NCBI GenBank assembly: GCA_963922455.1
Contig: CAWUIO010000021.1
Location: 4,788-68,787 of the forward strand
DNA length: 64,000 bases
Direction of reading: 5' to 3'
From: CAWUIO01 sp963922455
Lineage (GTDB): Bacteria > Bacteroidota > Bacteroidia > Cytophagales > Microscillaceae
The notes beneath the pieces are model-generated. The model was not told the DNA's origin. It saw nothing but the letters and a program-made list of their open reading frames with translations, and searched no databases. Numbering within the stretch: the stretch's first letter is position 1; each line of letters begins with the position of its first letter. Made by a program: the position numbers and the translations under genes. This document shows, piece after piece, positions 27,893 to 35,903 of this stretch.

Positions 27893-29560
27893 CTAAACGG
27901 AAGGAATGGCCAAGATATGTGCCTCAAAACCTTCATTAGGGACCCGGGACTTGTTTTTTATTTTAGTCTTGTAAGCGTAGATAGTGTTTACAGAGAAGTT
28001 GAGGATTTTTGCAATCTGGGCATTGTCCGAAAGTCCCATCCGTATGAGGGCATAAATTCGGAGGTCTGTATTTAGGAGGCTGCCTTCGGAGGGGGATATT
28101 CGGTCTTTTTCCTCAAATAGGAGGTTAAACTTCTCGATAAAATCGGGAAAAATCTTCAGAAATATTATGTCAAAATTGTGAAACAACTCCTTACGCTCGT
28201 TTTTAGGGTCAAGCTTGCGGGCCGTCTTTTTGATCTGATCATAGCGTTTGTTTAACAAATCATCTAAGACTTGATTTTTAATCTCATCTAAGTGCTCAAT
28301 GTACCTTGAGCTCAAACTGAAATAATACGCAATGTACTCTTCTTTGATTCTATTGTTTTCTTGCAATTGCTCATTTAGTAGACTCAGCTCATCATGGCTT
28401 TGACTGATGTCTTTTCGGGCACGCTCTAAGCGTTTATTTTGCACGAAAATAATCAAGGCAAATACCAATATCACGAGACATAAGCCTGTAAAAACTAAGG
28501 CAAAGTGGTACCAGCGATTGGTTTGACGCTCCGCTTTTTTGAGTTTTTCTAACTCGATCAATGGGATTAAGGGAGATAGTTGTAAGGTTCTCTGGCGCGC
28601 TCCAAAAAATTTTGCGTCTTCCCAGGCCAGTAAAATATAGCGGTGAGCATACTCCACATATCCTTTCTGATATAATAGCTCGGCCAGATTTTTAAGGGCG
28701 GAGGTTTCTTTGGTGGCCGTTTTGATATCTTGGATAGCCGCATGTATGTACAAGAGCATAGCTTCACTGGTATCTCCCAGAGCTTGAATGCTCCTTCCTA
28801 GGCTTGTATTCGTCATGGCCTTTTCGTGCTCACTCAGGGTAAAATCCTTTTTTAGTTTGCGGTATAAGTCTCGGCTTTGCGGGTAATTTTCTAATTGAAG
28901 GCTGCGAAATGCTTTAGAACCGAGACTTTGGGGAGATTCGTCTCCTACTAAGTCCACTACTGAGTCACAATATTGACTTCCTAAGTTCTGGTATTGATTG
29001 GAGTACAGGTCATCTTCATGGTAAGCCGCCAAATCAAAATAAGCCCGGGCCAAATAATTAAAATACATCACCTTATCCATAACATCCTGGGATTTTGGAG
29101 CAGCAGTATTACTTCTAATGGCTAGATCGAGATCTATTTCTTGAAACGGTATTTGGAGCATTTCAAGGGTATCCAAAGCTTCTTTGTACATACCAGCCGT
29201 TAATAAAACATAACCTGATTTCAGTTGGGCATAGCGAATAAAGCCGGGGTCTTTCATTTGTTTGGCTAGCTCATAGAGCTTTTGGGTATAGACATAGGCC
29301 GAATCGTAAATGTACGTTTCATACTCCTCGAGGATAAGGCTGATCAATTCATATTGTTGGGGCAATGATTCGCGCGTTTTTTCTTCGTGTAAGCGCTCTT
29401 TTAAGGACTGTATTTTTTGATCTTTTTTAATTTCATACGCATTCCGTAACTCAATAACAGAGTCTAGTTCGTCCAAAGCATCTTGTAATTTTGGAAATTG
29501 GGAATAAGCCCCTAAAGGAAAGAAAAACAAGATCAGCATGCATACAAGGAGTTGGGGCAT
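27893..29560 (-). CDS. TPR membrane transcription regulator (DUF6377-like, SusR-type arrangement)
   Basis: ATG 29560 gives a signal sequence (MPQLLVCMLILFFFPLGAYSQ). The 555-residue protein has a periplasmic TPR region (about 25-330) and a membrane helix near 350-372 (WYHFALVFTGLCLVILVFALIIF). A short coiled coil follows (DELSLLNEQLQENNRIKEEYI). The C-terminal cytoplasmic domain contains LRIYALIRMGLSDNAQIAKIL and NFSVNTIYAYKTKIKNKS, a LuxR-like helix-turn-helix. This build matches DUF6377 regulators that sit next to carbohydrate loci in Bacteroidota. Its position directly upstream of the amylase on the same strand suggests it senses glucan breakdown products and controls that gene. The ligand is inferred. 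Confidence 0.8.
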   Translation of the reverse strand: MPQLLVCMLILFFFPLGAYSQFPKLQDALDELDSVIELRNAYEIKKDQKIQSLKERLHEEKTRESLPQQYELISLILEEYETYIYDSAYVYTQKLYELAKQMKDPGFIRYAQLKSGYVLLTAGMYKEALDTLEMLQIPFQEIDLDLAIRSNTAAPKSQDVMDKVMYFNYLARAYFDLAAYHEDDLYSNQYQNLGSQYCDSVVDLVGDESPQSLGSKAFRSLQLENYPQSRDLYRKLKKDFTLSEHEKAMTNTSLGRSIQALGDTSEAMLLYIHAAIQDIKTATKETSALKNLAELLYQKGYVEYAHRYILLAWEDAKFFGARQRTLQLSPLIPLIELEKLKKAERQTNRWYHFALVFTGLCLVILVFALIIFVQNKRLERARKDISQSHDELSLLNEQLQENNRIKEEYIAYYFSLSSRYIEHLDEIKNQVLDDLLNKRYDQIKKTARKLDPKNERKELFHNFDIIFLKIFPDFIEKFNLLFEEKDRISPSEGSLLNTDLRIYALIRMGLSDNAQIAKILNFSVNTIYAYKTKIKNKSRVPNEGFEAHILAIPSV

Positions 29561-29681
29561 CAATGGGAACGCTTAATAGATCAAAAAAATGAGTACATTA
29601 TATCCTAAATGCTAAAGAAGTACTTTTTGCAGACAATTTATAATCATATTAAGCTTCCTATTGATTTCAAGTTTTCAGAAT

Positions 29682-29810
29682 GGCTGAGGGATAGAGCGGC
29701 CTGTTTGAGCTCGTGTTGGGCTGTGGGGAGAGGCAGCGAGTAGCGAAAGCCCGACCCCGGCGGCACTTACTCATGTAGCGGGTAATATGTGAATCGCCGG
29801 GGGCAGCCCC
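29682..29810 (+). repeat. Covarying intergenic repeat, copy 6 (forward)
   Basis: End helix: GGCTG (29682-29686) with CAGCC (29804-29808). Variable arm: CCCCGGCG (29755-29762) with CGCCGGGG (29795-29802), loop 32 nt. It lies in the divergent spacer between the regulator gene and dnaN. A minus-strand ORF reaching into it is a shadow. Confidence 0.85.
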
Positions 29811-29919
29811 AAATTTTCGAAAAAATCAATTGACTGAGAATGAAGAGGCTAAGGAATATGTTTGCGTGAGGCCCTTGAAATTGCGACGAAGGTGTTGTAT
29901 TATTTAGGGGATTATGATA

Positions 29920-29927
29920 TAAATTTG
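29920..29927 (+). promoter_or_regulatory. Candidate -7 promoter element (TAAATTTG) of dnaN
   Basis: TAAATTTG fits the Bacteroidota -7 consensus TAnnTTTG. A TTG at 29895-29897 lies 22 nt upstream, close to the usual -33 spacing. The dnaN start is 56 bp downstream. The motif is short, so chance matches are possible. Confidence 0.5.
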
Positions 29928-29983
29928 AAGAATATACTAAAAGCAATTCAGTCCTAATTTTTATTTGCCTAGAAACAAAGCGT

Positions 29984-31108
29984 ATGAAATTTACTGTTTC
30001 CTCAACCCTATTGCAGAAAAACCTCTCCGCTATGAGCGGGGTAATCCCCAGTAACCCCTTGCTTCCTATCTTAGAAAATTTCCTCTTGGTGATCGAGGAA
30101 GGAAAACTGACCGCCAGCGCGACTGATTCTAATATTTCCATGGTGGCCGAAGTAGAGGTAGACTCCAATGAAACCGGCAGTATTGCGGTACCGGCCCGTC
30201 AATTGTTGGATACCCTTCGTAAGCTGCCTGAGCAACCCTTGAGTATAGAGATAGACGAAGAGGAACAACGCTTTGAAATCACCTCGTATAATGGGCGCTA
30301 TGTGCTTACCGGAGAAAATTCGGATGACTTTCCCCGTATCCCGGAAGCCCAGGAAGCCAGTAGCTTAGCCATACCTGCTTCGGTATTGAATTTGGCCATC
30401 ACCAGTACCTTTTTTGCCATCAGCAATGATGACCTTCGCCCGGCCATGACGGGATTGTATGTCAATATCCAAGAAGGGCTGACAACCTTTGTCTCTACCG
30501 ATGGAAACCGCCTGGTAAAATACCAAAGACGGGATTTGGAATCCCAAGACAGCCGCTCGCTTATTATTCCCAAGAAGGCTTTGGGGCTACTCAAATCTAC
30601 TTTGCCTGGTGATGAGACAGGCGTCAAGACGGAGTTTAATGATTCACACGCTTTTTTTGCCTTTGACCAGTTTCGCCTGGTTTGTCGATTGATTGATGAG
30701 ACTTTCCCAGATTTTGAAAATGCGATCCCCCAGGATAATCCTAATATTTTAATGATCAACCGGAGTGAGTTGCTTAATTCATTAGACCGTTTGTCTATTT
30801 ACTCGAATAAAACCACCAATCAAATACGGTTTAAATTAGAAGCCTCAAAACTTCAAATCTTTGCCGAAGATTTAGATTTTTCCAATGAGGCCCACGAATC
30901 TTTACCCTCCGATTACCAAGGGGATGATATGGAAATTGGCTTTAACGTTAAATTTTTGATTGAAATGGTCAGTAACCTGCAAGCTGAGGAAGTGCAATTT
31001 TCTATGTCTACTCCCCGCCGGGCCGGTGTACTGGTGCCTACCGAAAAAGATCCTGATGAAGAGGTGCTGATGTTGATCATGCCTGTCATGTTAAACACCT
31101 ATGCCTAG
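29984..31108 (+). CDS. dnaN: DNA polymerase III beta subunit (sliding clamp)
   Basis: A 374-residue protein with the three-domain clamp fold: MKFTVSSTLLQKNLSAMSGVIPSNPLLPILENFLL at the start, TFFAISNDDLRPAMTGLYV in domain 2, and the C-terminal EVLMLIMPVML in the hydrophobic client-binding region. The length fits the family (about 370). The clamp encircles DNA and tethers polymerase III and repair enzymes. The gene is monocistronic here, with no dnaA or recF neighbours, which is common in this phylum. No origin features are seen. Confidence 0.97.
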   Translation: MKFTVSSTLLQKNLSAMSGVIPSNPLLPILENFLLVIEEGKLTASATDSNISMVAEVEVDSNETGSIAVPARQLLDTLRKLPEQPLSIEIDEEEQRFEITSYNGRYVLTGENSDDFPRIPEAQEASSLAIPASVLNLAITSTFFAISNDDLRPAMTGLYVNIQEGLTTFVSTDGNRLVKYQRRDLESQDSRSLIIPKKALGLLKSTLPGDETGVKTEFNDSHAFFAFDQFRLVCRLIDETFPDFENAIPQDNPNILMINRSELLNSLDRLSIYSNKTTNQIRFKLEASKLQIFAEDLDFSNEAHESLPSDYQGDDMEIGFNVKFLIEMVSNLQAEEVQFSMSTPRRAGVLVPTEKDPDEEVLMLIMPVMLNTYA

Positions 31109-31415
31109 CGCAGGGGCCCATACCATGTTTACCGGGGGCAGTGAATTGCCAAGGAAAATGCACTAAATCCACCGCTTAGCTTACCCAGTAGTATTTACAT
31201 ATATTTGGAGTGAAATTAGCACATTTTCGGAGCGATTTCTGAAACGTATGCCATTGGGTGAAACTTTTTACGTTCATCTTTTGGATAGAAGTACTCAATT
31301 TCCGTTCATGATGGAAGATTGAGTGCCCTCTGTACAATTTTTAAGGCCATTTCCGGTAGTTATTCCCATCCGGAGGCTGCGTGCCCATCAATTTTTAGGC
31401 TATTGGCTATAAGCT
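31109..31415. other. Intergenic region before the sensor kinase operon
   Basis: A 307-bp spacer between two plus-strand genes. No ORF or RNA gene is seen. An imperfect hairpin (CTCAATTTCC near 31294 with GGAAGATTGAG ending near 31323) lies about 95 bp before the kinase start; its meaning is unclear. Confidence 0.45.
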
Positions 31416-33752
31416 ATGAATCGAACTATTTTTTTTATAATCGCCCTGCTATTGATTGCTAGTGCGACAATTCAGGCCCAATGTAACCGGGTAGACAGTT
31501 TGCGGACTGCTTTGGCCCGGACCGCGAGCAATGAGGACCGGATTGACTTGTATAATGCCTTGGCAGAAGGGCATTTTGAATTGGGTGAGATACAACTTTC
31601 TAACCAATATGCTAGGCAAGCTTATAACTTAGCCGGTATGATGGAGGAAAAAGCCGGGACAGGAAGAGCGCTTCTCAATCAGGCCAACATCGCCTACCAA
31701 ATGAGCGATAATACCGATTTGAACGTGGCCATAAACCTTTATCAAAAATCGCTGCACGTTTTTGAGGAACTGGACGACAAATCCTTGCTTGCCTATGGCT
31801 ACAGCAGTTATGCCCGGTTTTACCGGGAATATTCTTATCTAAAGTTGGATGAGTACCTTGACTCCGCTGCCCTATATTACGAAAAAGCCTATGCGCTTTA
31901 CACAGAAATGAACAATAAACCCAAGGCCCAAGAAGTAGCAGGTTCGCTGGCCGAGGTGTTTTTTGAAGCCGGCGATCAGGAAAAAGCATTTGAATACTCC
32001 GAAAAATCTATCCAGTCTACGGGGACTGCCTTCAACAAGGCCTCCATTATCCAAAAATCTCTCAATGCCCAGGCCGAGGCCCAAAAACGCTTTACTATAT
32101 TTTTGGCCGTGGGTTTGGGAGTCGTTTTGATCCTGATGTTCTTATTTATTCGCCTGATGTTTGAAACAAGGCAAAAAAATCTTCTCTTAGAAGAGCAAAA
32201 AGCTAATTTGGCCACCAAAAATGCCGAAATACGCAAACAAAACGAGTTGATTGAAGATCAAAAGCAAAAGATACAGCTATCCATGGACAACCTGCAAGAG
32301 CAGCATAAAAAGGTGGACAAGCAGTACAAACAGATCCTGCTGCAACAGGAAGAAATTGAAATTCGAAATGCCGAGCTTGGTGAGAAAAACGAAGAGCTAA
32401 AGCAACAACAAGAAGAGATTTTAAGCCAACGCGATAATTTAGGAAAACAGGCCTTGGAGCTGGAAGAGCAAACCAATGCACTCCAAAAATCTTACGAGAC
32501 AATCGCTATTCTAAGCAGGATTGGGCAGAGTATTACCTCTACCCTGGATTTTCAAGAAGTATTAAACACGTTTTACGGCTATGTCAACGAGCTTATGCCG
32601 GCCGACGGCTTTCGGGTATCAAAATACATCCCGGAAAAAAACCATATCGAGTACATGTTTAATACCGAATTACAAAAGAAAAAACCCTTGATCAAGGTAT
32701 CCATGAACGAAGATACCAACCCCGCTATCTGGACTATCAAAAACTCTCGGGTAATTATGATCAATAATAAAAGCGAACTGCAAGGTTTTGGCTTGGATTC
32801 CTACTCGGTTAACCCGCTTTTTAACTCCATGATTTACCAACCCTTAGTACAAGATGGGAAAACCATCGGGGCTGTGGGGGTGTATAGCCGTTCTAAAGAT
32901 GCCTATGATCACCAACACATCAACACCATCAAAACCTTGGCTTCCTACGTAAACATTGCCCTCAAAAACTCAGAAACCTACGAAATCCTGAATGCCGCCC
33001 AAGAACAATTGGTAGAATCTGAAAAAATGGCCGCTTTAGGAAACCTCGTAGCCGGGGTGGCCCACGAAATCAATACCCCCGTAGGAATTTGTGTGACCGC
33101 AGCTTCTCGATTGGATAGCAAAACCCAAAACTTCCAAAGCTTATACCAAGGCGGCAAGATGAAACGGAAAGACCTGAGTGAATACCTCGATACGGTAGAG
33201 CAAGGCAACCGGATCATTGTCACCAACCTCAAACGAGCAGCCGATCTGGTTCAGGGCTTCAAACGAGTCGCGGTTGAGCAGTCCTCCGAAGACCGCCGCG
33301 TTTTTAACCTAAAAGAGTACCTGGAAGAAACGATCATGGCCTTAAACCCTGAGTTTAAAAATAAGCCTTACGCGGTAAGCTTAGATGCCGATGACAATCT
33401 AGAGATCAATAGCTATGCCGGGGCATACTCCCAAATTGTGACTAACTTAGTGATGAACTCGCTCATCCACGGTTTTAAGGGAAGAGAAAAAGGGGAAATT
33501 CGTATGAAAGCCCGCAAAGAATACAATACGTTGATTTTTGAATATACCGACAATGGAAATGGGATGTCGGAAGAAATTAAAAATCGAGTTTTTGAACCTT
33601 TTTTCACTACCAATCGAGACGGGGGAGGAACCGGTCTTGGTATGAATATTTTATATAATTTAGTGGTTCAGAAGCTAGGAGGTAAAATTGACCTCAACTC
33701 CAAGCTTGGACAAGGAGTGCACTTTAAATTTGAAATACCCCTACAAGCTTAA
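31416..33752 (+). CDS. TPR/coiled-coil/GAF hybrid sensor histidine kinase
   Basis: A 778-residue protein. Signal peptide (MNRTIFFIIALLLIASATIQAQ), periplasmic TPR repeats (about 30-215), membrane helix about 228-250 (IFLAVGLGVVLILMFLFIRLMF), a long Gln/Glu-rich coiled coil (about 255-360), GAF domain (about 370-520), and a transmitter with H-box AGVAHEINTP (His550), N-box NLVMNSLIHG, G1 DNGNGM, F-box FEPFFTT and G2 GGGTGLGM. All kinase motifs are intact, so it should autophosphorylate in response to a periplasmic or redox/small-ligand signal. The partner is very likely the receiver-PP2C protein 35 bp downstream. Confidence 0.92.
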   Translation: MNRTIFFIIALLLIASATIQAQCNRVDSLRTALARTASNEDRIDLYNALAEGHFELGEIQLSNQYARQAYNLAGMMEEKAGTGRALLNQANIAYQMSDNTDLNVAINLYQKSLHVFEELDDKSLLAYGYSSYARFYREYSYLKLDEYLDSAALYYEKAYALYTEMNNKPKAQEVAGSLAEVFFEAGDQEKAFEYSEKSIQSTGTAFNKASIIQKSLNAQAEAQKRFTIFLAVGLGVVLILMFLFIRLMFETRQKNLLLEEQKANLATKNAEIRKQNELIEDQKQKIQLSMDNLQEQHKKVDKQYKQILLQQEEIEIRNAELGEKNEELKQQQEEILSQRDNLGKQALELEEQTNALQKSYETIAILSRIGQSITSTLDFQEVLNTFYGYVNELMPADGFRVSKYIPEKNHIEYMFNTELQKKKPLIKVSMNEDTNPAIWTIKNSRVIMINNKSELQGFGLDSYSVNPLFNSMIYQPLVQDGKTIGAVGVYSRSKDAYDHQHINTIKTLASYVNIALKNSETYEILNAAQEQLVESEKMAALGNLVAGVAHEINTPVGICVTAASRLDSKTQNFQSLYQGGKMKRKDLSEYLDTVEQGNRIIVTNLKRAADLVQGFKRVAVEQSSEDRRVFNLKEYLEETIMALNPEFKNKPYAVSLDADDNLEINSYAGAYSQIVTNLVMNSLIHGFKGREKGEIRMKARKEYNTLIFEYTDNGNGMSEEIKNRVFEPFFTTNRDGGGTGLGMNILYNLVVQKLGGKIDLNSKLGQGVHFKFEIPLQA

Positions 33753-33787
33753 TCTAAAAATTGTTGATCCTCAAACGATAAGCCAGT

Positions 33788-35149
33788 ATGTTGAACGAAG
33801 ACGATGATTTATTATTTGCCGACTACTCTGAGGAGGAAGAAGGTCTTTTTGCCGAAGAGGGAGGGGAAAGTTCACAAGAACCAGAGCTGGACCCCTGGGA
33901 CGTTATGATCGTAGATGATGAGGAAGAAGTGCATAATGTCACGCGCTTTGCCTTAAGCGACTATCGGTATAAAGGTAGGAGACTTAAATTTTTGCACGCT
34001 TATAATGGCCCCCAAGCCGTTACCACCTTACAAGACAATCCAAATATTGCCCTGATACTTCTCGATGTGGTCATGGAGAGCAATGATGCAGGCTTGAAAG
34101 TTATTGAGCAAATACGTCAGGATTTAAGCAATGAGTTTATCCGGATCATCCTACGTACGGGCCAGCCCGGGGAAGCCCCCGAAGAAGAGGTGATTATCAA
34201 ATACGATATCAACGACTATAAAAATAAAACCGAACTCACCGACAAGAAGCTTTTCACAACCATCACTACCAGCCTGCGTTCCTACTCTGATATCATGGAA
34301 ATTGAGAACTACCGCCTCAATTTGGAGCAGAAAGTAAAAGACCGTACCCGGGAGGTCGTTCGCCAAAAAGATATCATTGAAAAGAAAAATCAGGATATAT
34401 TCTCCAGTATCAACTATGCTAAGCGCATACAAGAAGCCATCTTGCCCCGGCAAGACCGCATTAGGCATCATTTTCCCGACTTTTTTGTACTCTTCAAACC
34501 CCGGGATATTGTAAGTGGTGATTTTTATTGGTACGCCGAAAAAGAAGATAAGTACATCTTTACGGCAGCCGATTGTACGGGCCATGGCGTGCCAGGGGCC
34601 TTTATGTCTATGCTAGGTAGCGCTTTCTTAGGCCAAATTGTCAACGAGAAAGGCATTACCCGCCCCGACTTAATCCTCAACGAACTTCATTTACTCATCC
34701 GCGAAGCCCTCAAACAAGCCGAGTCACGTAATCGGGATGGCATGGATATGGCACTCTGTGTGTATGACCCCGCCACCCAGATTTTAGAGTTTGCTGGTGC
34801 CAAAAACCCCTTGGTCTACATCCAAGACAATCAAATTCATCAAATTAAAGGAGATAGGGCCCCGATTGGAGGAGAGCAAAAAGAAGCCGAAAGACGCTTC
34901 ACCCGGCATCATATCCACATAAACCGCCCTACCCACTTATTCTTGTTTTCCGACGGTTTCTCCGATCAATTTGGCGGGCCTGAAAACAAGAAATTCATGA
35001 TTAAAAACCTCCGGCAGCTCTTCCTTGATATCCACCAAAAACCCTTGGCCGAACAGCATGACCATCTCGACCAAGTTTATGAAGAATGGAAAGGAAAAGA
35101 AAATGCTACCGACGATGTCTTGGTACTGGGGATGCGTTTAGAACCTTAA
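33788..35149 (+). CDS. Response regulator with SpoIIE-type PP2C phosphatase output
   Basis: A 453-residue cytoplasmic protein. It has an acidic N-terminal stretch, then a receiver domain (about 38-165) with acidic DDEEE, phospho-acceptor Asp93 in ILLDVVME and a lysine in the YKNKTEL segment. A coiled coil follows (about 175-215). A SpoIIE/PP2C phosphatase domain fills about 230-450 (FKPRDIVSGDFYW, TADCTGHGVPGAFMSMLG, DGMDMALC, LFLFSDGFSDQFGG, NATDDVLVLGMRL). It should dephosphorylate serine/threonine targets, typically anti-sigma antagonists, under control of the upstream kinase. The target is not in this window. Convergent with the MaoC gene, with a 1-bp gap. Confidence 0.92.
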   Translation: MLNEDDDLLFADYSEEEEGLFAEEGGESSQEPELDPWDVMIVDDEEEVHNVTRFALSDYRYKGRRLKFLHAYNGPQAVTTLQDNPNIALILLDVVMESNDAGLKVIEQIRQDLSNEFIRIILRTGQPGEAPEEEVIIKYDINDYKNKTELTDKKLFTTITTSLRSYSDIMEIENYRLNLEQKVKDRTREVVRQKDIIEKKNQDIFSSINYAKRIQEAILPRQDRIRHHFPDFFVLFKPRDIVSGDFYWYAEKEDKYIFTAADCTGHGVPGAFMSMLGSAFLGQIVNEKGITRPDLILNELHLLIREALKQAESRNRDGMDMALCVYDPATQILEFAGAKNPLVYIQDNQIHQIKGDRAPIGGEQKEAERRFTRHHIHINRPTHLFLFSDGFSDQFGGPENKKFMIKNLRQLFLDIHQKPLAEQHDHLDQVYEEWKGKENATDDVLVLGMRLEP

Positions 35150-35150
35150 A

Positions 35151-35561
35151 TTAGATCTTTTTATGGTGTACCAGGATGGCTTCCCCCTGAATGGTCACCT
35201 TTTTCCTCTGCTTGTCCCGGATAATCGTCTCCACCACAGCCTCGTGTTTCTCCCGGTCAATATGAGTCACCCGAAACAGCGCCTCATACGCCACATCAAC
35301 ATACATAGGCCGCTTAAATTCCATATCTTGCTTCTTATATATAGTGCCCTGCCCAGGAAAGAGCGTACCAAATACCTTAGAAAAAATACTACCACTCAAA
35401 AAACCGTGAATAATCGGTTTTTTAAAAATCGTGTGCGAAGCAAATTCCTCATCAAGATGTATAGGGTTGTGATCTCCACTCACATCCGCAAAGCGGTTTA
35501 CATCTTGCTGACTAAATTGAAATTCGTACGTATAAGAATCCTCCAACTCGATCATATCCAT
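35151..35561 (-). CDS. MaoC-like (R)-specific enoyl-CoA hydratase (PhaJ-type)
   Basis: The frame extends upstream to 35660, but that part is repeat copy 7. The likely start is ATG 35561 or 35555 (MDMIELEDSYTYEF). The 136-residue product is a single hot-dog fold with the hydratase 2 motif A-D-V-S-G-D-H-N-P-I-H-L-D (catalytic Asp and His) and IIHGFLSGSIFS. PhaJ enzymes of this size hydrate trans-2-enoyl-CoA to (R)-3-hydroxyacyl-CoA, the substrate of PHA synthase. The divergent PhaE/PhaC genes support that role, though a fatty-acid role is possible. Its start is only about 13 bp from the repeat, so promoter elements must lie inside or beyond it. Confidence 0.85.
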   Translation of the reverse strand: MDMIELEDSYTYEFQFSQQDVNRFADVSGDHNPIHLDEEFASHTIFKKPIIHGFLSGSIFSKVFGTLFPGQGTIYKKQDMEFKRPMYVDVAYEALFRVTHIDREKHEAVVETIIRDKQRKKVTIQGEAILVHHKKI

Positions 35562-35574
35562 TTTCTTAATATAG

Positions 35575-35700
35575 GGGGCTGCCCTTCGGTTTGCCCAAAC
35601 CACCAGGCCAAACCCGCAAACCGAAGGTCGGGCTTTCGCTACTCGCTGGCCCACGCGCACACCAGCGGCGAGCTCAAACAGGCCGCTCTATCCCTCAGCC
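35575..35700 (-). repeat. Covarying intergenic repeat, copy 7 (reverse)
   Basis: End helix: GGGGCTG (35575-35581) with CAGCC (35696-35700). Variable arm is quite unlike the others: CCTTCGGTTTGC (35583-35594) with GCAAACCGAAGG (35616-35627), a perfect 12-bp stem with a 21-nt loop. It occupies the divergent spacer between the MaoC gene and phaE. This is the most informative copy for compensatory change. Confidence 0.88.
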
Positions 35701-35864
35701 ACAAACTGCCTTGAAGCCCTCTTAGGTGAAAAATTGTCATTTATTCCGGCTACAAAGAAATAACCTTTTTTGTAATTAATTGAATCTTTTCAAGGTAAAC
35801 CTTCCCAAGGAGAGATTTTGGAGCTTATAATTCAATTTTTTTTTTCTAATTTAATACCCGTACG

Positions 35865-35872
35865 TAACTTTG
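35865..35872 (+). promoter_or_regulatory. Candidate -7 promoter element (TAACTTTG) of phaE
   Basis: TAACTTTG fits TAnnTTTG exactly and lies 31 bp before the phaE ATG, a typical leader length. No clear -33 TTG is seen at the usual spacing. Confidence 0.55.
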
Positions 35873-35903
35873 ACCAACCTCAAATTCGCAAGATCTCAAC
35901 GAA

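Noticed and set aside
29767..30168. 133-codon minus-strand ORF over dnaN's start and repeat copy 6
   Set aside because: Overlaps dnaN antisense and the repeat; no recognisable content.
29682..31108. A replication origin near dnaN
   Set aside because: No cluster of DnaA boxes or AT-rich unwinding element is seen; dnaN is often unlinked to the origin in this phylum.
34151..34585. 144-codon minus-strand ORF inside the receiver-PP2C gene
   Set aside because: Antisense shadow with no family features.
35562..35660. N-terminal extension of the MaoC-like gene
   Set aside because: It translates repeat copy 7; family length and the ATG at 35561/35555 fit without it.
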